A DNA stretch of 64,000 bases. Origin: Roseovarius sp. MMSF_3359. GTDB lineage: Bacteria; Pseudomonadota; Alphaproteobacteria; Rhodobacterales; Rhodobacteraceae. Position numbers and translations under genes: made by a program. The notes below the pieces were generated by a model. That model did no database searches and had not been told where the DNA came from. It saw nothing but the letters and a program-made list of their open reading frames with translations. This document shows positions 47,861 through 57,226 of the stretch, one piece after another; within the stretch, counting starts at the first letter, position 1, and every line of letters starts with the position of its first letter. The stretch covers positions 62,001 to 126,000 of the forward strand of contig NZ_JASHJC010000011.1 in assembly GCF_030733385.1 (NCBI RefSeq). Direction: 5' to 3'.

Positions 47861-49968
47861 TCCTCGAAAAATGGCCCGACCTCTCGCCGGCGGCCAAGGG
47901 AGCATTCCTGGGCTTCTGCGGGTTTCTGTCCGTTGGCGGTGGGTTAGCGCTTTCCGGATTCGTCGCGGCCCGCGGCCTGAACCTCAGTTTTGATCCGATG
48001 AGCGATCTGCTTCTCTGGCCCCGGCTAGCCCTGTCTGACTTTGCAGGCGCTGAAACCGCCAAATGGATCAAGCTGGGCGGTTATGCTGGCCTCACCCCTG
48101 CCCTGCTCATCACGCTGGCCTTTCTGACCAACAAGCCCAAAGGCAATCTGCACGGGAAGGCCCGGTTTGCAGCTGAGCGCGACATCAAGGCGGCAGGTCT
48201 TAGATCACGCATAGGCCTGATCGCAGGATTCACCGGCCCCCTGCCCTCGCGTCACTACGGCAAGCCGGTCGACAGGATGGGACGGCCCGTCGAAGATAGC
48301 GGGGATGTGAGAATCTCCCCCAAGGGCAACCTGACGCCCAAAAACCTGCTGAGTTATGGCGGGCCGGAACACATGCTCCTCTACGCCCCGACCCGATCCG
48401 GCAAGGGCGTCGGTGTCGTGGTGCCGAACCTGCTCAATTGGCCAGGCTCCGCTGTCATCCTCGACATCAAGAAAGAGAACTGGACCCTGACGGCGGGCTT
48501 TCGCAAGCGCGGCGGGCAGGAGGTCTATCTCTTCGATCCGCTGGAGCCAAATGGCAAAACCCATCGCTGGAACCCACTCTCGACCGTGCGTCGGGGCACC
48601 GAGTTCCAGATCGAGGATCTGCAACGCCTGGCCGATCTCTTTATCCCGGTTCACTCTAAAGATCCGTTTTTTGATCGCGCCGCGCAGACCGCCTTTGTCG
48701 GCGTCGGCGGCTATCTCGCGGAAACTCCCAGCCTACCCTTCACTCTCGGCGAAATCTTCCGCCAGCTCACACTCACCGGCAACGTGGCCAAGACCTTCAA
48801 GGACCGGATCGAAGAGCGCAAGAAAGACGGCCGTCCCCTCTCCTGGCAGACCGAAGCGGCGCTCATGGATTTCATCTCGAAATCCGAGAACACCTTTGAA
48901 AGCGTCAAATCCACCATCACCGCCAACCTGGGTCTTTTTGCCAACCCGATGCTGGATCGGGCCACGTCCCACTCGGATTTCGACTTCGCCGACCTGCGCA
49001 AGCGGCGCATGTCAATCTATGTGGGCATCACGCCCAACAATCTCGGGCGCCTCGGCCCCCTGCTCAATCTCTTCTTCCAGTCCTGCGTAGATGCAAACAT
49101 GCAGGAGCTGCCCGAAACCAATCCCGCCCTGAAACACAAGGTGCTTCTTTGCATGGATGAATTTGCCGCCGTGGGCGAGCTGCCCTCCTTCAAGCGTGGC
49201 ATCGGATATTTCGCGGGCTACGGCCTGACCGTTCTGACGATCATCCAGACACCGGCACAGCTCTCCGACATTTACGGCCCCGATGGCGCTGCCGCCTATA
49301 TGGACAATGCCGGTGTCGAGATCGTGTTCACTCCGAAGAGCCTGAAAGAAGCGCGCAACCTCTCGGACCGCTTCGGGACACACGCGATGGAGAGCCGCAG
49401 CACATCCAAATCCAAGCATCTCATCGACAGCAAGGGCACCACCATCAGCATCAGCGAACAGAAACGCGCCCTGATGATGCCGCAGGAATTACTGGCGATG
49501 GATCAATCCCAGGCACTCGTGATCATCGCCGGACACCCACCCGTGAGAGCCAATAAGCTGCGCTTCTACGCCGAAGAGGTGTTTCTGGAACGCTCGCGCA
49601 TTCCTCCGCCTGACATTCTCTCGATCGTCAAGGGCGCAACCCAGGACGAACTGGCCGAATTGAAGGCCGAGAACCAGCGCCAGCGTGAGGATCTGGCAGC
49701 GGTTCGGGAAGAGCTGGCCCGGATTTCCATGCTGGCAGAGTTTCGCGCCGAAAATGTCGCCAGTGGTCAGCCCGCCAGCCTTCCGATGACCGGCGAGGAA
49801 ATCGCTAACTCCGAAACGATCATGCCGGAACGCCTGAAGCTTGACCACTCCGGCGCCCGGGCCAAACTCGAGGCCCTCAAGAACTCCGGGAAACTGACGA
49901 CACGAGACGGCACGCGGGACTTGCTGACGGCCATGGGTGTCGAGCTCAGCGCTGCTGAGAAAGCATAA
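47857..49968 (+). CDS. virD4: VirD4/TraG type IV coupling protein
   Basis: A 703-residue ATPase. N-terminal TM helices (two, residues 10-40 and 67-90), then the TraG/VirD4 core: Walker A APTRSGKGVGVVVPNLL (about 178-194), Walker B CMDEFAAVG (about 430-438) and GLTVLTIIQTPAQLSDIYG. A C-terminal part (about 590-700) is helical, with coiled-coil EELARISMLAEFR. It docks DNA-relaxase substrates at the channel. GTG start, coupled to virB11. Confidence 0.95.
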   Translation: MILEKWPDLSPAAKGAFLGFCGFLSVGGGLALSGFVAARGLNLSFDPMSDLLLWPRLALSDFAGAETAKWIKLGGYAGLTPALLITLAFLTNKPKGNLHGKARFAAERDIKAAGLRSRIGLIAGFTGPLPSRHYGKPVDRMGRPVEDSGDVRISPKGNLTPKNLLSYGGPEHMLLYAPTRSGKGVGVVVPNLLNWPGSAVILDIKKENWTLTAGFRKRGGQEVYLFDPLEPNGKTHRWNPLSTVRRGTEFQIEDLQRLADLFIPVHSKDPFFDRAAQTAFVGVGGYLAETPSLPFTLGEIFRQLTLTGNVAKTFKDRIEERKKDGRPLSWQTEAALMDFISKSENTFESVKSTITANLGLFANPMLDRATSHSDFDFADLRKRRMSIYVGITPNNLGRLGPLLNLFFQSCVDANMQELPETNPALKHKVLLCMDEFAAVGELPSFKRGIGYFAGYGLTVLTIIQTPAQLSDIYGPDGAAAYMDNAGVEIVFTPKSLKEARNLSDRFGTHAMESRSTSKSKHLIDSKGTTISISEQKRALMMPQELLAMDQSQALVIIAGHPPVRANKLRFYAEEVFLERSRIPPPDILSIVKGATQDELAELKAENQRQREDLAAVREELARISMLAEFRAENVASGQPASLPMTGEEIANSETIMPERLKLDHSGARAKLEALKNSGKLTTRDGTRDLLTAMGVELSAAEKA

Positions 49969-49982
49969 ATTGAGAGGTAATA

Positions 49983-51422
49983 ATGTCGGAAGCAGATGCA
50001 AATAATGATTTGAACGTAGTTTTGAATGACGCTGACAAACAGGCCCCAGGCCCGCTGGCTGAAGATACCCCTGTTGAATTGCGGGAACCTGCGAGGGGCA
50101 AAGAAAAACAAGAGAACTCAGATGATACTCCAACACCGATGAAGTCCGACAATGTTCAAGAGGGTTCTGTCGAACCCGAAACGCCGCAACCGGAAAAACC
50201 ACGCGAAGACCGTTTTGCCCTGCCGCCCAGCTTTGATAATCGGTTCATTCTAACGCAAGAGGCCAATCGGCAGGATATGTACCGCGCCTATGACGACATG
50301 CGGCCCGCGATTTCCGACCGCGGCGACAGCCTGCATACCAGGAACGCAGACCGCAGCACCGCCATGGACATGATCGAACTTGCCGCCCATCGGGGCTGGT
50401 CGTCCATGAAAGTAAAGGGCCCGGAGGATTTCCGCCGCGAGATGTGGATCGAAGCCACCGCCCAAGGCATCCGGGTTCAGGGATACCGGCCCAACGAAAA
50501 AGACCGGGCCGAGGCGAACCGTCGGGCCGACCTGATCGGCGAGCGTGTCATTGAGCGGACTGACGCGGGCAAAAGCGCCAACGGAACCCGTTCAGAAACC
50601 GAGGCGGAGCCGCGAGTCAATTTAAAGGCCGCTTCAAATGTCGTGCCGATGATTGACTATCAGAAAGGCATCGAGGGCAAGATCACCGGCATCGGCACCG
50701 CACCCTACCGGGATCGCGACGGGGCCTCGTCTACGCCCTATGTCGCCCTGGAGCTTGCAGATGGGCGGACGCATAAACTTTGGGGCGTGGCCTTGCCGGA
50801 CATGATCGACCGGCACGAGCTGAAGGTTGGCGACAGGGCGACGATCTACGATGATGGCAGAAAGGCCGTCACTGTCAAATCCCGCGATCCGAAAACCGGC
50901 GAGGAACGCGACATTCAGACGTTTCGGCGGGAGTGGGGCGCTCGGGATATCGAACGCGCGAGAAGCCCGGAAAAAGACAACATTGAACCCGTCCAGAAGC
51001 GCGATGAAGCCGTGATCGAGACAAGCCATCCGGATCGACTTGAGGATCGATTGAAACAGAAGGATGCGGCAGATGATCCTCAACTGCGCGGGGCTGCCAG
51101 TATCCTGGCCAAGCTCGATGCCGAGATGCGCGCAGCCGGTGTTCCGGAGAAAGACCGCGCAACGGTGCGCGATCTTGCCGCCAGCGAGCTTGCCAAGGGC
51201 ATACGCGAAGGCCGGCAATATGATGTGCAGAAACTGCCTAACGTGAGCATTGCGCAGCAGATGGCGGCAAAAGCTCTAAGCCCGGAAGATGTTTCCCGGA
51301 TTATTGAACAGGCCAGGGTCAAGAATGCAACCGGGATCCAGGCCGCAGGAAAAAGGAACGGTGAGATGGCTGCGAAAGATCATGAACGATCAGCGCAAAC
51401 TGAGCGCGGTCGGGAAAGGTGA
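49983..51422 (+). CDS. Relaxase-tail-like protein (LPD7/KfrB-type domains), no relaxase motif
   Basis: A 479-residue protein. A charged, low-complexity N-terminus (1-75) precedes an LPD7-like region (about 80-175; DMYRAYDDMRPAISDRGDSLHTRNADRSTAMDMIELAAHRGWSSMKVKG), then a KfrB-like domain (about 215-300; YQKGIEGKITGIGTAPYRDRDGASSTPYVALELADGRTHKLWGVALPDMI) and a helical C-terminus. These domains usually form the C-terminal half of TraI relaxases, but no MOB motif (HxHxx-type His triad or catalytic Tyr motif) is visible. It follows virD4 by 14 bases. Likely a nicking accessory or a relic of a split relaxase. Confidence 0.7.
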   Translation: MSEADANNDLNVVLNDADKQAPGPLAEDTPVELREPARGKEKQENSDDTPTPMKSDNVQEGSVEPETPQPEKPREDRFALPPSFDNRFILTQEANRQDMYRAYDDMRPAISDRGDSLHTRNADRSTAMDMIELAAHRGWSSMKVKGPEDFRREMWIEATAQGIRVQGYRPNEKDRAEANRRADLIGERVIERTDAGKSANGTRSETEAEPRVNLKAASNVVPMIDYQKGIEGKITGIGTAPYRDRDGASSTPYVALELADGRTHKLWGVALPDMIDRHELKVGDRATIYDDGRKAVTVKSRDPKTGEERDIQTFRREWGARDIERARSPEKDNIEPVQKRDEAVIETSHPDRLEDRLKQKDAADDPQLRGAASILAKLDAEMRAAGVPEKDRATVRDLAASELAKGIREGRQYDVQKLPNVSIAQQMAAKALSPEDVSRIIEQARVKNATGIQAAGKRNGEMAAKDHERSAQTERGRER

Positions 51423-51693
51423 GTTGAGCCGCTCTGCCTCTAAGGCAGTTTAAGCGGCCGTTGGCCTAACTTGCGACAATGGCTGCCGAAGAGCCCAAAG
51501 CATTATATGCCGCGAGACGTTTGAAAGGCGGCTATCTGCAGCGAGCGGCTATTGCTCAATGCAGGGCGACGGGCCGTAACTCTATTCGCAAAATTCTGTT
51601 GTCTCAAAAGGGCGCCATTTTCAATCCTTATGAACAAATAAAGACTATAAATTTTCTAAATTGAAAGGCCAGTGATACTTACTGTCGAGACCT

Positions 51694-52449
51694 ATGGAGT
51701 TGAGACGAGAAATGAACCGGTACAACTTTCAGCAAAGTTTCGGGGCCTCCGGCCCGGTCGTGCTCCCGGTCATTCACGTGCTTGATGCCGAGCAGGCAAA
51801 CAGGAACATTCAAACGGCCATTAACGGTGGGTGTCCTGGCGTTTTTCTGATCAATCACGATTTCGAGAAAGAGAAATTGGTTCCGATCATCAGGGACATG
51901 CGTCAGGCTTTTCCGTATGTCTGGATTGGAGTGAATTTTCTCGCAGTGACCGGTAAGTTCGCGTTCCCAATTCTGGGCCAGTTGCAAGAAGAGGGCACTC
52001 AGGTCGACGGCTACTGGGCAGATGATGCGCGGATAGATGAACGCAGACCCGAGGACGATCAGCCCGAGGCGGAAGAAATCGCCGATATCCGCAAAACGAG
52101 CGGGTGGACGGGCCTCTATATCGGAGGCACCGCGTTCAAGAAACAGCGCGAGGTAGACCCTGCCCACTATGCCAAAAGCGCCCGCATCGCCACACGCTAC
52201 ATGGATGTCGTGGTGACGTCTGGCGTGGCAACCGGCCATGCCGCAGATGTGGGCAAAATCGAGACCTTTCGGGACAGCTGCGGTGATACGGCCCTCGGTC
52301 TTGCCTCGGGCATCACACCCGACAACGCAGAGCAATATGCCGATGCGGTTGATCTTTTCATGGTTGCGACAGGAATCAATTTCGAAGGGGATTTTTACAA
52401 CATCGACCCCGATCGCCTGAAGCGCCTCATGGACCTGACACGGAAATAA
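51694..52449 (+). CDS. TIM-barrel protein, BtpA/SgcQ-like
   Basis: A 251-residue protein (ATG 51694 or 51712). The C-terminal half contains DVVVTSGVATGHAADVGKIETFRDSC, LGLASGITPDNAEQYADAVDLFMVATGINFEGDFYNIDPDRLKRLMDL, the pattern of BtpA/SgcQ-type TIM barrels that sit next to nucleotide or sugar-phosphate enzymes. The N-terminal PVVLPVIHVLDAEQANRNIQTAINGGCPGVFLINHD fits the first strands. It is directly upstream (13 bases) of a phosphoribosyltransferase gene, and a PRPP synthetase follows. The reaction is unknown; acting on a phosphoribosylated compound is inferred from the context. Confidence 0.6.
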   Translation: MELRREMNRYNFQQSFGASGPVVLPVIHVLDAEQANRNIQTAINGGCPGVFLINHDFEKEKLVPIIRDMRQAFPYVWIGVNFLAVTGKFAFPILGQLQEEGTQVDGYWADDARIDERRPEDDQPEAEEIADIRKTSGWTGLYIGGTAFKKQREVDPAHYAKSARIATRYMDVVVTSGVATGHAADVGKIETFRDSCGDTALGLASGITPDNAEQYADAVDLFMVATGINFEGDFYNIDPDRLKRLMDLTRK

Positions 52450-52462
52450 GGGAGACGTACAA

Positions 52463-53083
52463 ATGACACACGACAAAGGACCCCGGGACGACCGCTGGTA
52501 CTTCTCGCTCATGGCGCCAAACACCAAGGGCGACAAATTCGCCTGGCTGGACCCGACCTCGATCTACATCAACGGTAAAGCCTATCATGATCTGCTGGAC
52601 GATCTTGTTGCTGATCTGGACGCGGGTGAAATCGACGTCGTTGCGGGTCTTGATGCAATGGGTTTCGTGCTGGCGGCCGGTATCGCCGCGCGGATCGGTC
52701 GGGGTTTCTTGCCCATCCGCAAGCCGGGCAAGCTTTGTGTTGATACAGACCAGGCGTCGATGACCAACTACTCAGGTCAGACGCAGGCCATGGAGATGCG
52801 GTTGCCGGCATTCGCACCCGGAACACGGGTCTTGCTTGTGGATCAATGGGTGGAGACCGGCGGCACCATGCACGGTGCGGTACAGTTGGTTGAGCAGCAA
52901 AAGGGCAAGGTTGCTGGCATGGTGGCTATCGTCATGGAAGAAAACGAAAACACCGCTGAATATCGCAAGAAATATAAATGCGTCACCGCCATTCAACCGG
53001 GAACCGAATGGCAGCGCCAAGCAAATGCGCAGTATCTAGAGAGCTTCAAGACCTACAAACCCGAGATGGCTTTTCCTGTCTAG
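52463..53083 (+). CDS. Phosphoribosyltransferase (APRT-like fold)
   Basis: A 206-residue type I phosphoribosyltransferase. The PRPP-binding loop is VLLVDQWVETGGTMHGAV (about 127-144); the usual pair of acidic residues at its start is D-Q here. The hood region holds FLPIRKPGKLCVDTDQASMTNY, similar to adenine phosphoribosyltransferases (VRKxGKLP). GGGAGA at about 52449-52454 is the ribosome site. Expected reaction: base + PRPP to nucleotide + PPi; the base is unknown. It lies between the barrel gene and PRPP synthetase. Confidence 0.8.
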   Translation: MTHDKGPRDDRWYFSLMAPNTKGDKFAWLDPTSIYINGKAYHDLLDDLVADLDAGEIDVVAGLDAMGFVLAAGIAARIGRGFLPIRKPGKLCVDTDQASMTNYSGQTQAMEMRLPAFAPGTRVLLVDQWVETGGTMHGAVQLVEQQKGKVAGMVAIVMEENENTAEYRKKYKCVTAIQPGTEWQRQANAQYLESFKTYKPEMAFPV

Positions 53084-53138
53084 GTTCTGACCTCGGCGCA
53101 CATTTGCAAAAAAATCTCATCACAAAAGGGCTCGACAG

Positions 53139-54071
53139 ATGAAACTGGTCTGTGGAAACAGCAATCGACCGCTTGCAGAAGCAATCGCAGCGCATATGAG
53201 AGTGCCTCTGGCAGAATGCAATGTTCGCCGATTTGCCGATGAGGAAGTTTTCGTTCAGATACAGGAAAACGTGCGAGGCGACGATGTCTATGTCATCCAG
53301 TCAACGTCGTTTCCCGCCAACGACAACCTGATGGAATTGCTGGTGCTGATCGATGCACTGCGGCGCGCATCAGCGGGACGAATTACTGCCGTAATCCCCT
53401 ATTTTGGCTATGCGCGCCAGGATCGCAAACCCGCCCCACGCACACCGATTTCGGCCAAACTGGTATCGAACATCATAACCCATGCGGGCGCCGACCGGGT
53501 CTTGACGATGGATTTGCACGCGGGGCAGATACAGGGTTTTTTTGACATACCCACGGACAATCTCTTTGCAGTGCCCGAAATTGTCCGCGATATCGAGCAG
53601 CAAAGCAGCCGTGATAATATCATGGTTGTCTCGCCCGATGTAGGCGGCGTGGTTCGTGCGCGGGGATTGGCCAAACGTATTTCCAGCCCCCTGGCCATTG
53701 TCGATAAACGACGCGACAAGCCGGGATCATCGGAAGTCATGAACATCATCGGCGATGTTGAGGGCAAATCCTGTGTGCTAGTTGACGATATCATCGATTC
53801 AGGCGGAACTCTTTGTAATGCTGCGACAGCTTTGCTGGAACACGGAGCCGCTGATGTGTCAGCCTACATCACTCATGGCGTTTTGTCTGGCAAGGCGGTC
53901 GATAGGATCGACGCATCAGATCTGAGGTCACTGGTCATCACCGATACGATTTGCGCCACCGAGGCTGTCGAGGCGTCTTCGACCATCCGCACAATTTCTA
54001 TCGCGCCGATGTTTGCAAAGGCGATTACCCGCATTGCCAGCGGGGAGTCTGTCAGCGTCTTGTTTGAATGA
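53139..54071 (+). CDS. prs: Ribose-phosphate pyrophosphokinase
   Basis: A 310-residue PRPP synthetase. Family motifs: [64 protein letters not shown] (ATP-binding), [19 protein letters not shown] (His in catalytic loop) and [22 protein letters not shown] (PRPP loop). It makes PRPP from ribose 5-phosphate and ATP. Housekeeping prs is chromosomal, so a second copy here, next to a PRTase, suggests a dedicated PRPP supply (inference). Confidence 0.95.
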   Translation: MKLVCGNSNRPLAEAIAAHMRVPLAECNVRRFADEEVFVQIQENVRGDDVYVIQSTSFPANDNLMELLVLIDALRRASAGRITAVIPYFGYARQDRKPAPRTPISAKLVSNIITHAGADRVLTMDLHAGQIQGFFDIPTDNLFAVPEIVRDIEQQSSRDNIMVVSPDVGGVVRARGLAKRISSPLAIVDKRRDKPGSSEVMNIIGDVEGKSCVLVDDIIDSGGTLCNAATALLEHGAADVSAYITHGVLSGKAVDRIDASDLRSLVITDTICATEAVEASSTIRTISIAPMFAKAITRIASGESVSVLFE

Positions 54072-54134
54072 CGGGATATCATTCGTTCCATTAATGATTG
54101 CTCTCCAAGCATTTTCAACGCTAATGTTTGTGGC

Positions 54135-55028
54135 ATGCGCGTTGTCAACCTCTCAACCGAACTATTGCGGACCTTCGTGACCGTCATCGAAGTGGAAAGT
54201 TTCACGCGTGCCGCCGAAATCCTCGGCCGGACGCAACCAGCGATCAGCCTTCAGATAAAGCGATTGGAGGACACGGTCGGATATGCTCTGATAAAGCGGG
54301 AAGGCAAAGACATATCCCTAACCGAGCGTGGAGAGTCCTTGGCCATCCATGCGCGGCAAATCCTGCGACTAAACGATCTGGCGGTGGCGAAGTTCGAGCA
54401 CCAGAAAGAATCGTCCAAGTTGCGGGTAGGATTGCCTGTGGATTATGCGGTAAACACACTGCAGTCCTGCCTGACGAACGTCGTGCGACAGTTCTCGGAC
54501 GTTGAAATCGAAATAAGGTGCGATCTATCCAAAAATCTTCTTTCTGCGTTGCGTAGCAATGAAATCGACATCGCAGTGGCGCTCTTCGATGGTGACGATC
54601 AACAATTTCTATTCCGAAACTGGAAAGAACAGCCCATTTGGGTGGGGGCCAAGGATTTTGAGATCCCTAAACACGCAGATATTCCGCTTGTGGTCCACCC
54701 CTTTGGCTGCGTCTATCGGGAGCGCATGGCCACGGCCTTGAAACTGGCCGGGCAAGACTGGCGCATCGCCTATTCCAGTCCAGGCATTGGCGGCGTGCAG
54801 CATGCGGTGAGGGATGGGCTGGGTTTGTCCTGCCTGACTGGCCCCACCGTTCTGGACGGCATGCGCCTATTTACCGAACAGGATGGCCTTCCGGCATTGC
54901 CCCCTCTCCACATAGGGCTCTTCGCGCGTCAGGCGCAGTTGGGGCCAGGTGGCTACGCGGCAATCGATGCCATTGTAACGACGCTTGAATCGCAATCCTC
55001 GGACATCAATCAGGATAAACATTCGTAA
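54135..55028 (+). CDS. LysR-family transcriptional regulator
   Basis: A 297-residue LysR protein: N-terminal HTH (MRVVNLSTELLRTFVTVIEVESFTRAAEILGRTQPAISLQIKRLEDTVG, residues 1-49) and a C-terminal effector domain (about 95-290). The effector domain is short and holds VWVGAKDFEIPKHADIPLVVHPFG. It lies directly upstream of a polyamine-type ABC operon in the same direction and probably regulates it. Confidence 0.9.
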   Translation: MRVVNLSTELLRTFVTVIEVESFTRAAEILGRTQPAISLQIKRLEDTVGYALIKREGKDISLTERGESLAIHARQILRLNDLAVAKFEHQKESSKLRVGLPVDYAVNTLQSCLTNVVRQFSDVEIEIRCDLSKNLLSALRSNEIDIAVALFDGDDQQFLFRNWKEQPIWVGAKDFEIPKHADIPLVVHPFGCVYRERMATALKLAGQDWRIAYSSPGIGGVQHAVRDGLGLSCLTGPTVLDGMRLFTEQDGLPALPPLHIGLFARQAQLGPGGYAAIDAIVTTLESQSSDINQDKHS

Positions 55029-55161
55029 TGAGATCATATTGACGATAAATTTCCTTTTGAACGCGCACTGGAATATCCTTCGGACAAATCTGCGGCAAAA
55101 TGTGTAACCGGATTCGGCGTTCAGCCAACGAAACATCGCAGAACAACACGGAGGAAATGTA

Positions 55162-56301
55162 ATGAAGCCGAAACACCTGATAACCCGTCGGATGACACCG
55201 ACACGTCGCGATGTGCTAAGGATCGGTGGGGGTATGGCGCTCTCGGCTCCTTTTGTTGGCCGGGCCTGGGCCTCGACCACGGAAATCAACATGCTGGCCT
55301 GGTACGGTCATGGCGAGCCCGACATGGTCGGTGCCTTCGAAGAGGCCAACAACGTTAAGTTCGTCCCCAAGTACTACGCAGGTGGCGACAACATGCTGGC
55401 GCTGATCGCGCAATCGCCTCCGGGCACCTATGACATCATCCTGTCGGACGCCGAATTTGTACAGCAGTTGAATGCTGCCGGGTATATCGAAGAACTGAAC
55501 GCGGCGGATTATCCGTTCGATGACATGCTGCACGAGGATTTCACCAAATTCCCGGGCCACTGGGCCGACGACAAGCTCTATTCGATGATGGTACGCGGCG
55601 GGCATCTGGGCGTTTCCTATAACACCACAGCTGCATCGGCCGAAGAAGCGGCAAGCTATGAGGTTTTCTGGAAGGAAGACCTGAAAGGAAAGGTTGGCCA
55701 TTTCGACTGGCATCTGCCTACCCTGGGCATGATGAGCCTAAAGAACGGCAACGGCGCGGGCCTGTGGGATCTGGATGACGCGGCATGGTCTGCGGTTCAA
55801 GAAACCACACTGTCGCTGCGGCCTCAGGTTGGTGGATTCTTTGACTATGGGGGCACATTCAACGGCCTCAAGAATGGTGAAATGCTGGCAATGTGCGGCA
55901 TCGGCGACTGGATCACCGGTGTGCTGGAACGCGATGGCGCGCCGGTTGCCTCTACCATTCCGAAGGAAGGCGGCATCCAGTTCACGGAAAGCTATTCGAT
56001 CGGCAAAGACAGCGAGAAGGCGGATATCTGCACCAAGTTCATCCAATACATGCTGTCGCCCGAGGGTCAGGTGAAATCGGCGCAGATGGTGGCCTATCCC
56101 GGCTTCTGCATCACCAAAGCTGGCCGCGCCATGCTTCAGGAAGTTGATCCTGCCGAGGCCAAGCGTAGCCATCAGATGGAAGGTATGGCCAATGATCCTA
56201 TCGCCCTGATCAACGAGGGCCGTATTCACTACCGTGACATTCCTCAGCAGCAATCGCTCGAGGATTGGAATGACTTCTGGTCGGAATACAAAAACGCCTG
56301 A
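55162..56301 (+). CDS. Polyamine-type ABC transporter substrate-binding protein
   Basis: A 379-residue periplasmic binding protein with a Tat signal (MTPTRRDVLRIGGGMALSAPFVG). GGAGG at 55150-55154 supports ATG 55162. It is of the PotD family: EINMLAWYGHGEPDMVGAFEEANNVKFVPKYYAGGDNMLALI, YDIILSDAEFVQQLNAAGYIEELNAADYP and GGFFDYGGTFNGLKNGEMLAM. The substrate is likely putrescine, spermidine or a related cation. First gene of a four-gene transporter operon (binding protein, two permeases, ATPase) with a deacetylase after it. Confidence 0.92.
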   Translation: MKPKHLITRRMTPTRRDVLRIGGGMALSAPFVGRAWASTTEINMLAWYGHGEPDMVGAFEEANNVKFVPKYYAGGDNMLALIAQSPPGTYDIILSDAEFVQQLNAAGYIEELNAADYPFDDMLHEDFTKFPGHWADDKLYSMMVRGGHLGVSYNTTAASAEEAASYEVFWKEDLKGKVGHFDWHLPTLGMMSLKNGNGAGLWDLDDAAWSAVQETTLSLRPQVGGFFDYGGTFNGLKNGEMLAMCGIGDWITGVLERDGAPVASTIPKEGGIQFTESYSIGKDSEKADICTKFIQYMLSPEGQVKSAQMVAYPGFCITKAGRAMLQEVDPAEAKRSHQMEGMANDPIALINEGRIHYRDIPQQQSLEDWNDFWSEYKNA

Positions 56302-56329
56302 TTGGGCAACATCTGGAAAATTGAACGGT

Positions 56330-56348
56330 ACAGCCCGACCAGGGCTGT
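56330..56348 (+). terminator. Intra-operon hairpin after the binding-protein gene
   Basis: ACAGCCC and GGGCTGT form a 7-bp stem with a 5-base loop, 28 bases after the stop. Such hairpins often stabilise the binding-protein mRNA and lower read-through into permease genes. Confidence 0.45.
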
Positions 56349-56377
56349 TCTGATCAGCCGAAAAAAGGCGGGTCCTC

Positions 56378-57226
56378 GTGAAGCGCAAGTTTGATCTCTA
56401 TGCCATGACATGGCGGTTGCCGATCATCTTCTGGCAGCTTCTGTTCTTTGTTGGCCCGCTTCTCTTCATGGTCGCGATCTCGTTCTTTGTCGTGAAGAAC
56501 TATCGCATGACCGAAGCTTTCGAGATGGTGAACTGGCAGAAGATGCTGTCTCGTGGCTATTTTTGGGACAGCTATTGGTACACCATCTTCATTGCCGGGA
56601 TCAGTACTACGGTGGCAATGTTGCTTGCCTTTCCGGCTTCCTTCGCCTTGGCGTTTCGTGCCTCAGACAACCTGCGCCGTTGGGCGATTTTCCTGCTGAT
56701 CATCCCGTTTTTCACCTCATATCTGGTGCGTACATTCTCGTGGTATGTGATCCTGGCCGAAAGTGGCGTGGTTAACGCGATGCTGGGACAGATCGGGCTG
56801 GGGCCGTTCAAGATGCTGAACACGCATTTCGGTACGGTCATTGGCTATCTGACCCTGACATTGCCGTTGGTGGTGATCCTGCAAACCGTGACCATGGCCA
56901 ATGTCGATAAAACCCTGATCGAAGCTGCACGCAACCTCGGGTGCAAACCACTGGCGACCATCTGGCGCGTTGTGCTGCCGCTGTCAAAGACAGGTCTGAT
57001 CGTGGCCGCGCTGTTCTGCTTCATCCTCTCATTCGGGGATTTCGTGGCCCCCTTCTATCTGGGTGGATCGCAGGAGCCGACTTTGCCGATCCTGATCCTC
57101 GACACCACCAAATCCGGGCAGCAATGGCCAAGGGCAGCTGTGGTCGCGATCATGATGATGGCGACACTCTTTACCATTGCCTTTGCCGCTATCGCGCTGG
57201 CCTATCGCAAAGGGGGCGCGAGATGA
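56378..57226 (+). CDS. ABC transporter permease (PotB-like)
   Basis: A 282-residue permease with a GTG start and six TM helices. The EAA-type motif is DKTLIEAARNLGCKPLATIWRVVLPLSKTGLI. The PotB-family N-terminal PIIFWQLLFFVGPLLFMVAISFFV is present. It forms the channel with the second permease, which overlaps it by 4 bases. Confidence 0.92.
   Translation: MKRKFDLYAMTWRLPIIFWQLLFFVGPLLFMVAISFFVVKNYRMTEAFEMVNWQKMLSRGYFWDSYWYTIFIAGISTTVAMLLAFPASFALAFRASDNLRRWAIFLLIIPFFTSYLVRTFSWYVILAESGVVNAMLGQIGLGPFKMLNTHFGTVIGYLTLTLPLVVILQTVTMANVDKTLIEAARNLGCKPLATIWRVVLPLSKTGLIVAALFCFILSFGDFVAPFYLGGSQEPTLPILILDTTKSGQQWPRAAVVAIMMMATLFTIAFAAIALAYRKGGAR

Noticed and set aside
51480..51664. A 61-codon plus-strand frame after the relaxase-tail-like gene
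   Set aside because: No ribosome site, odd composition and no recognisable features; treated as non-coding.
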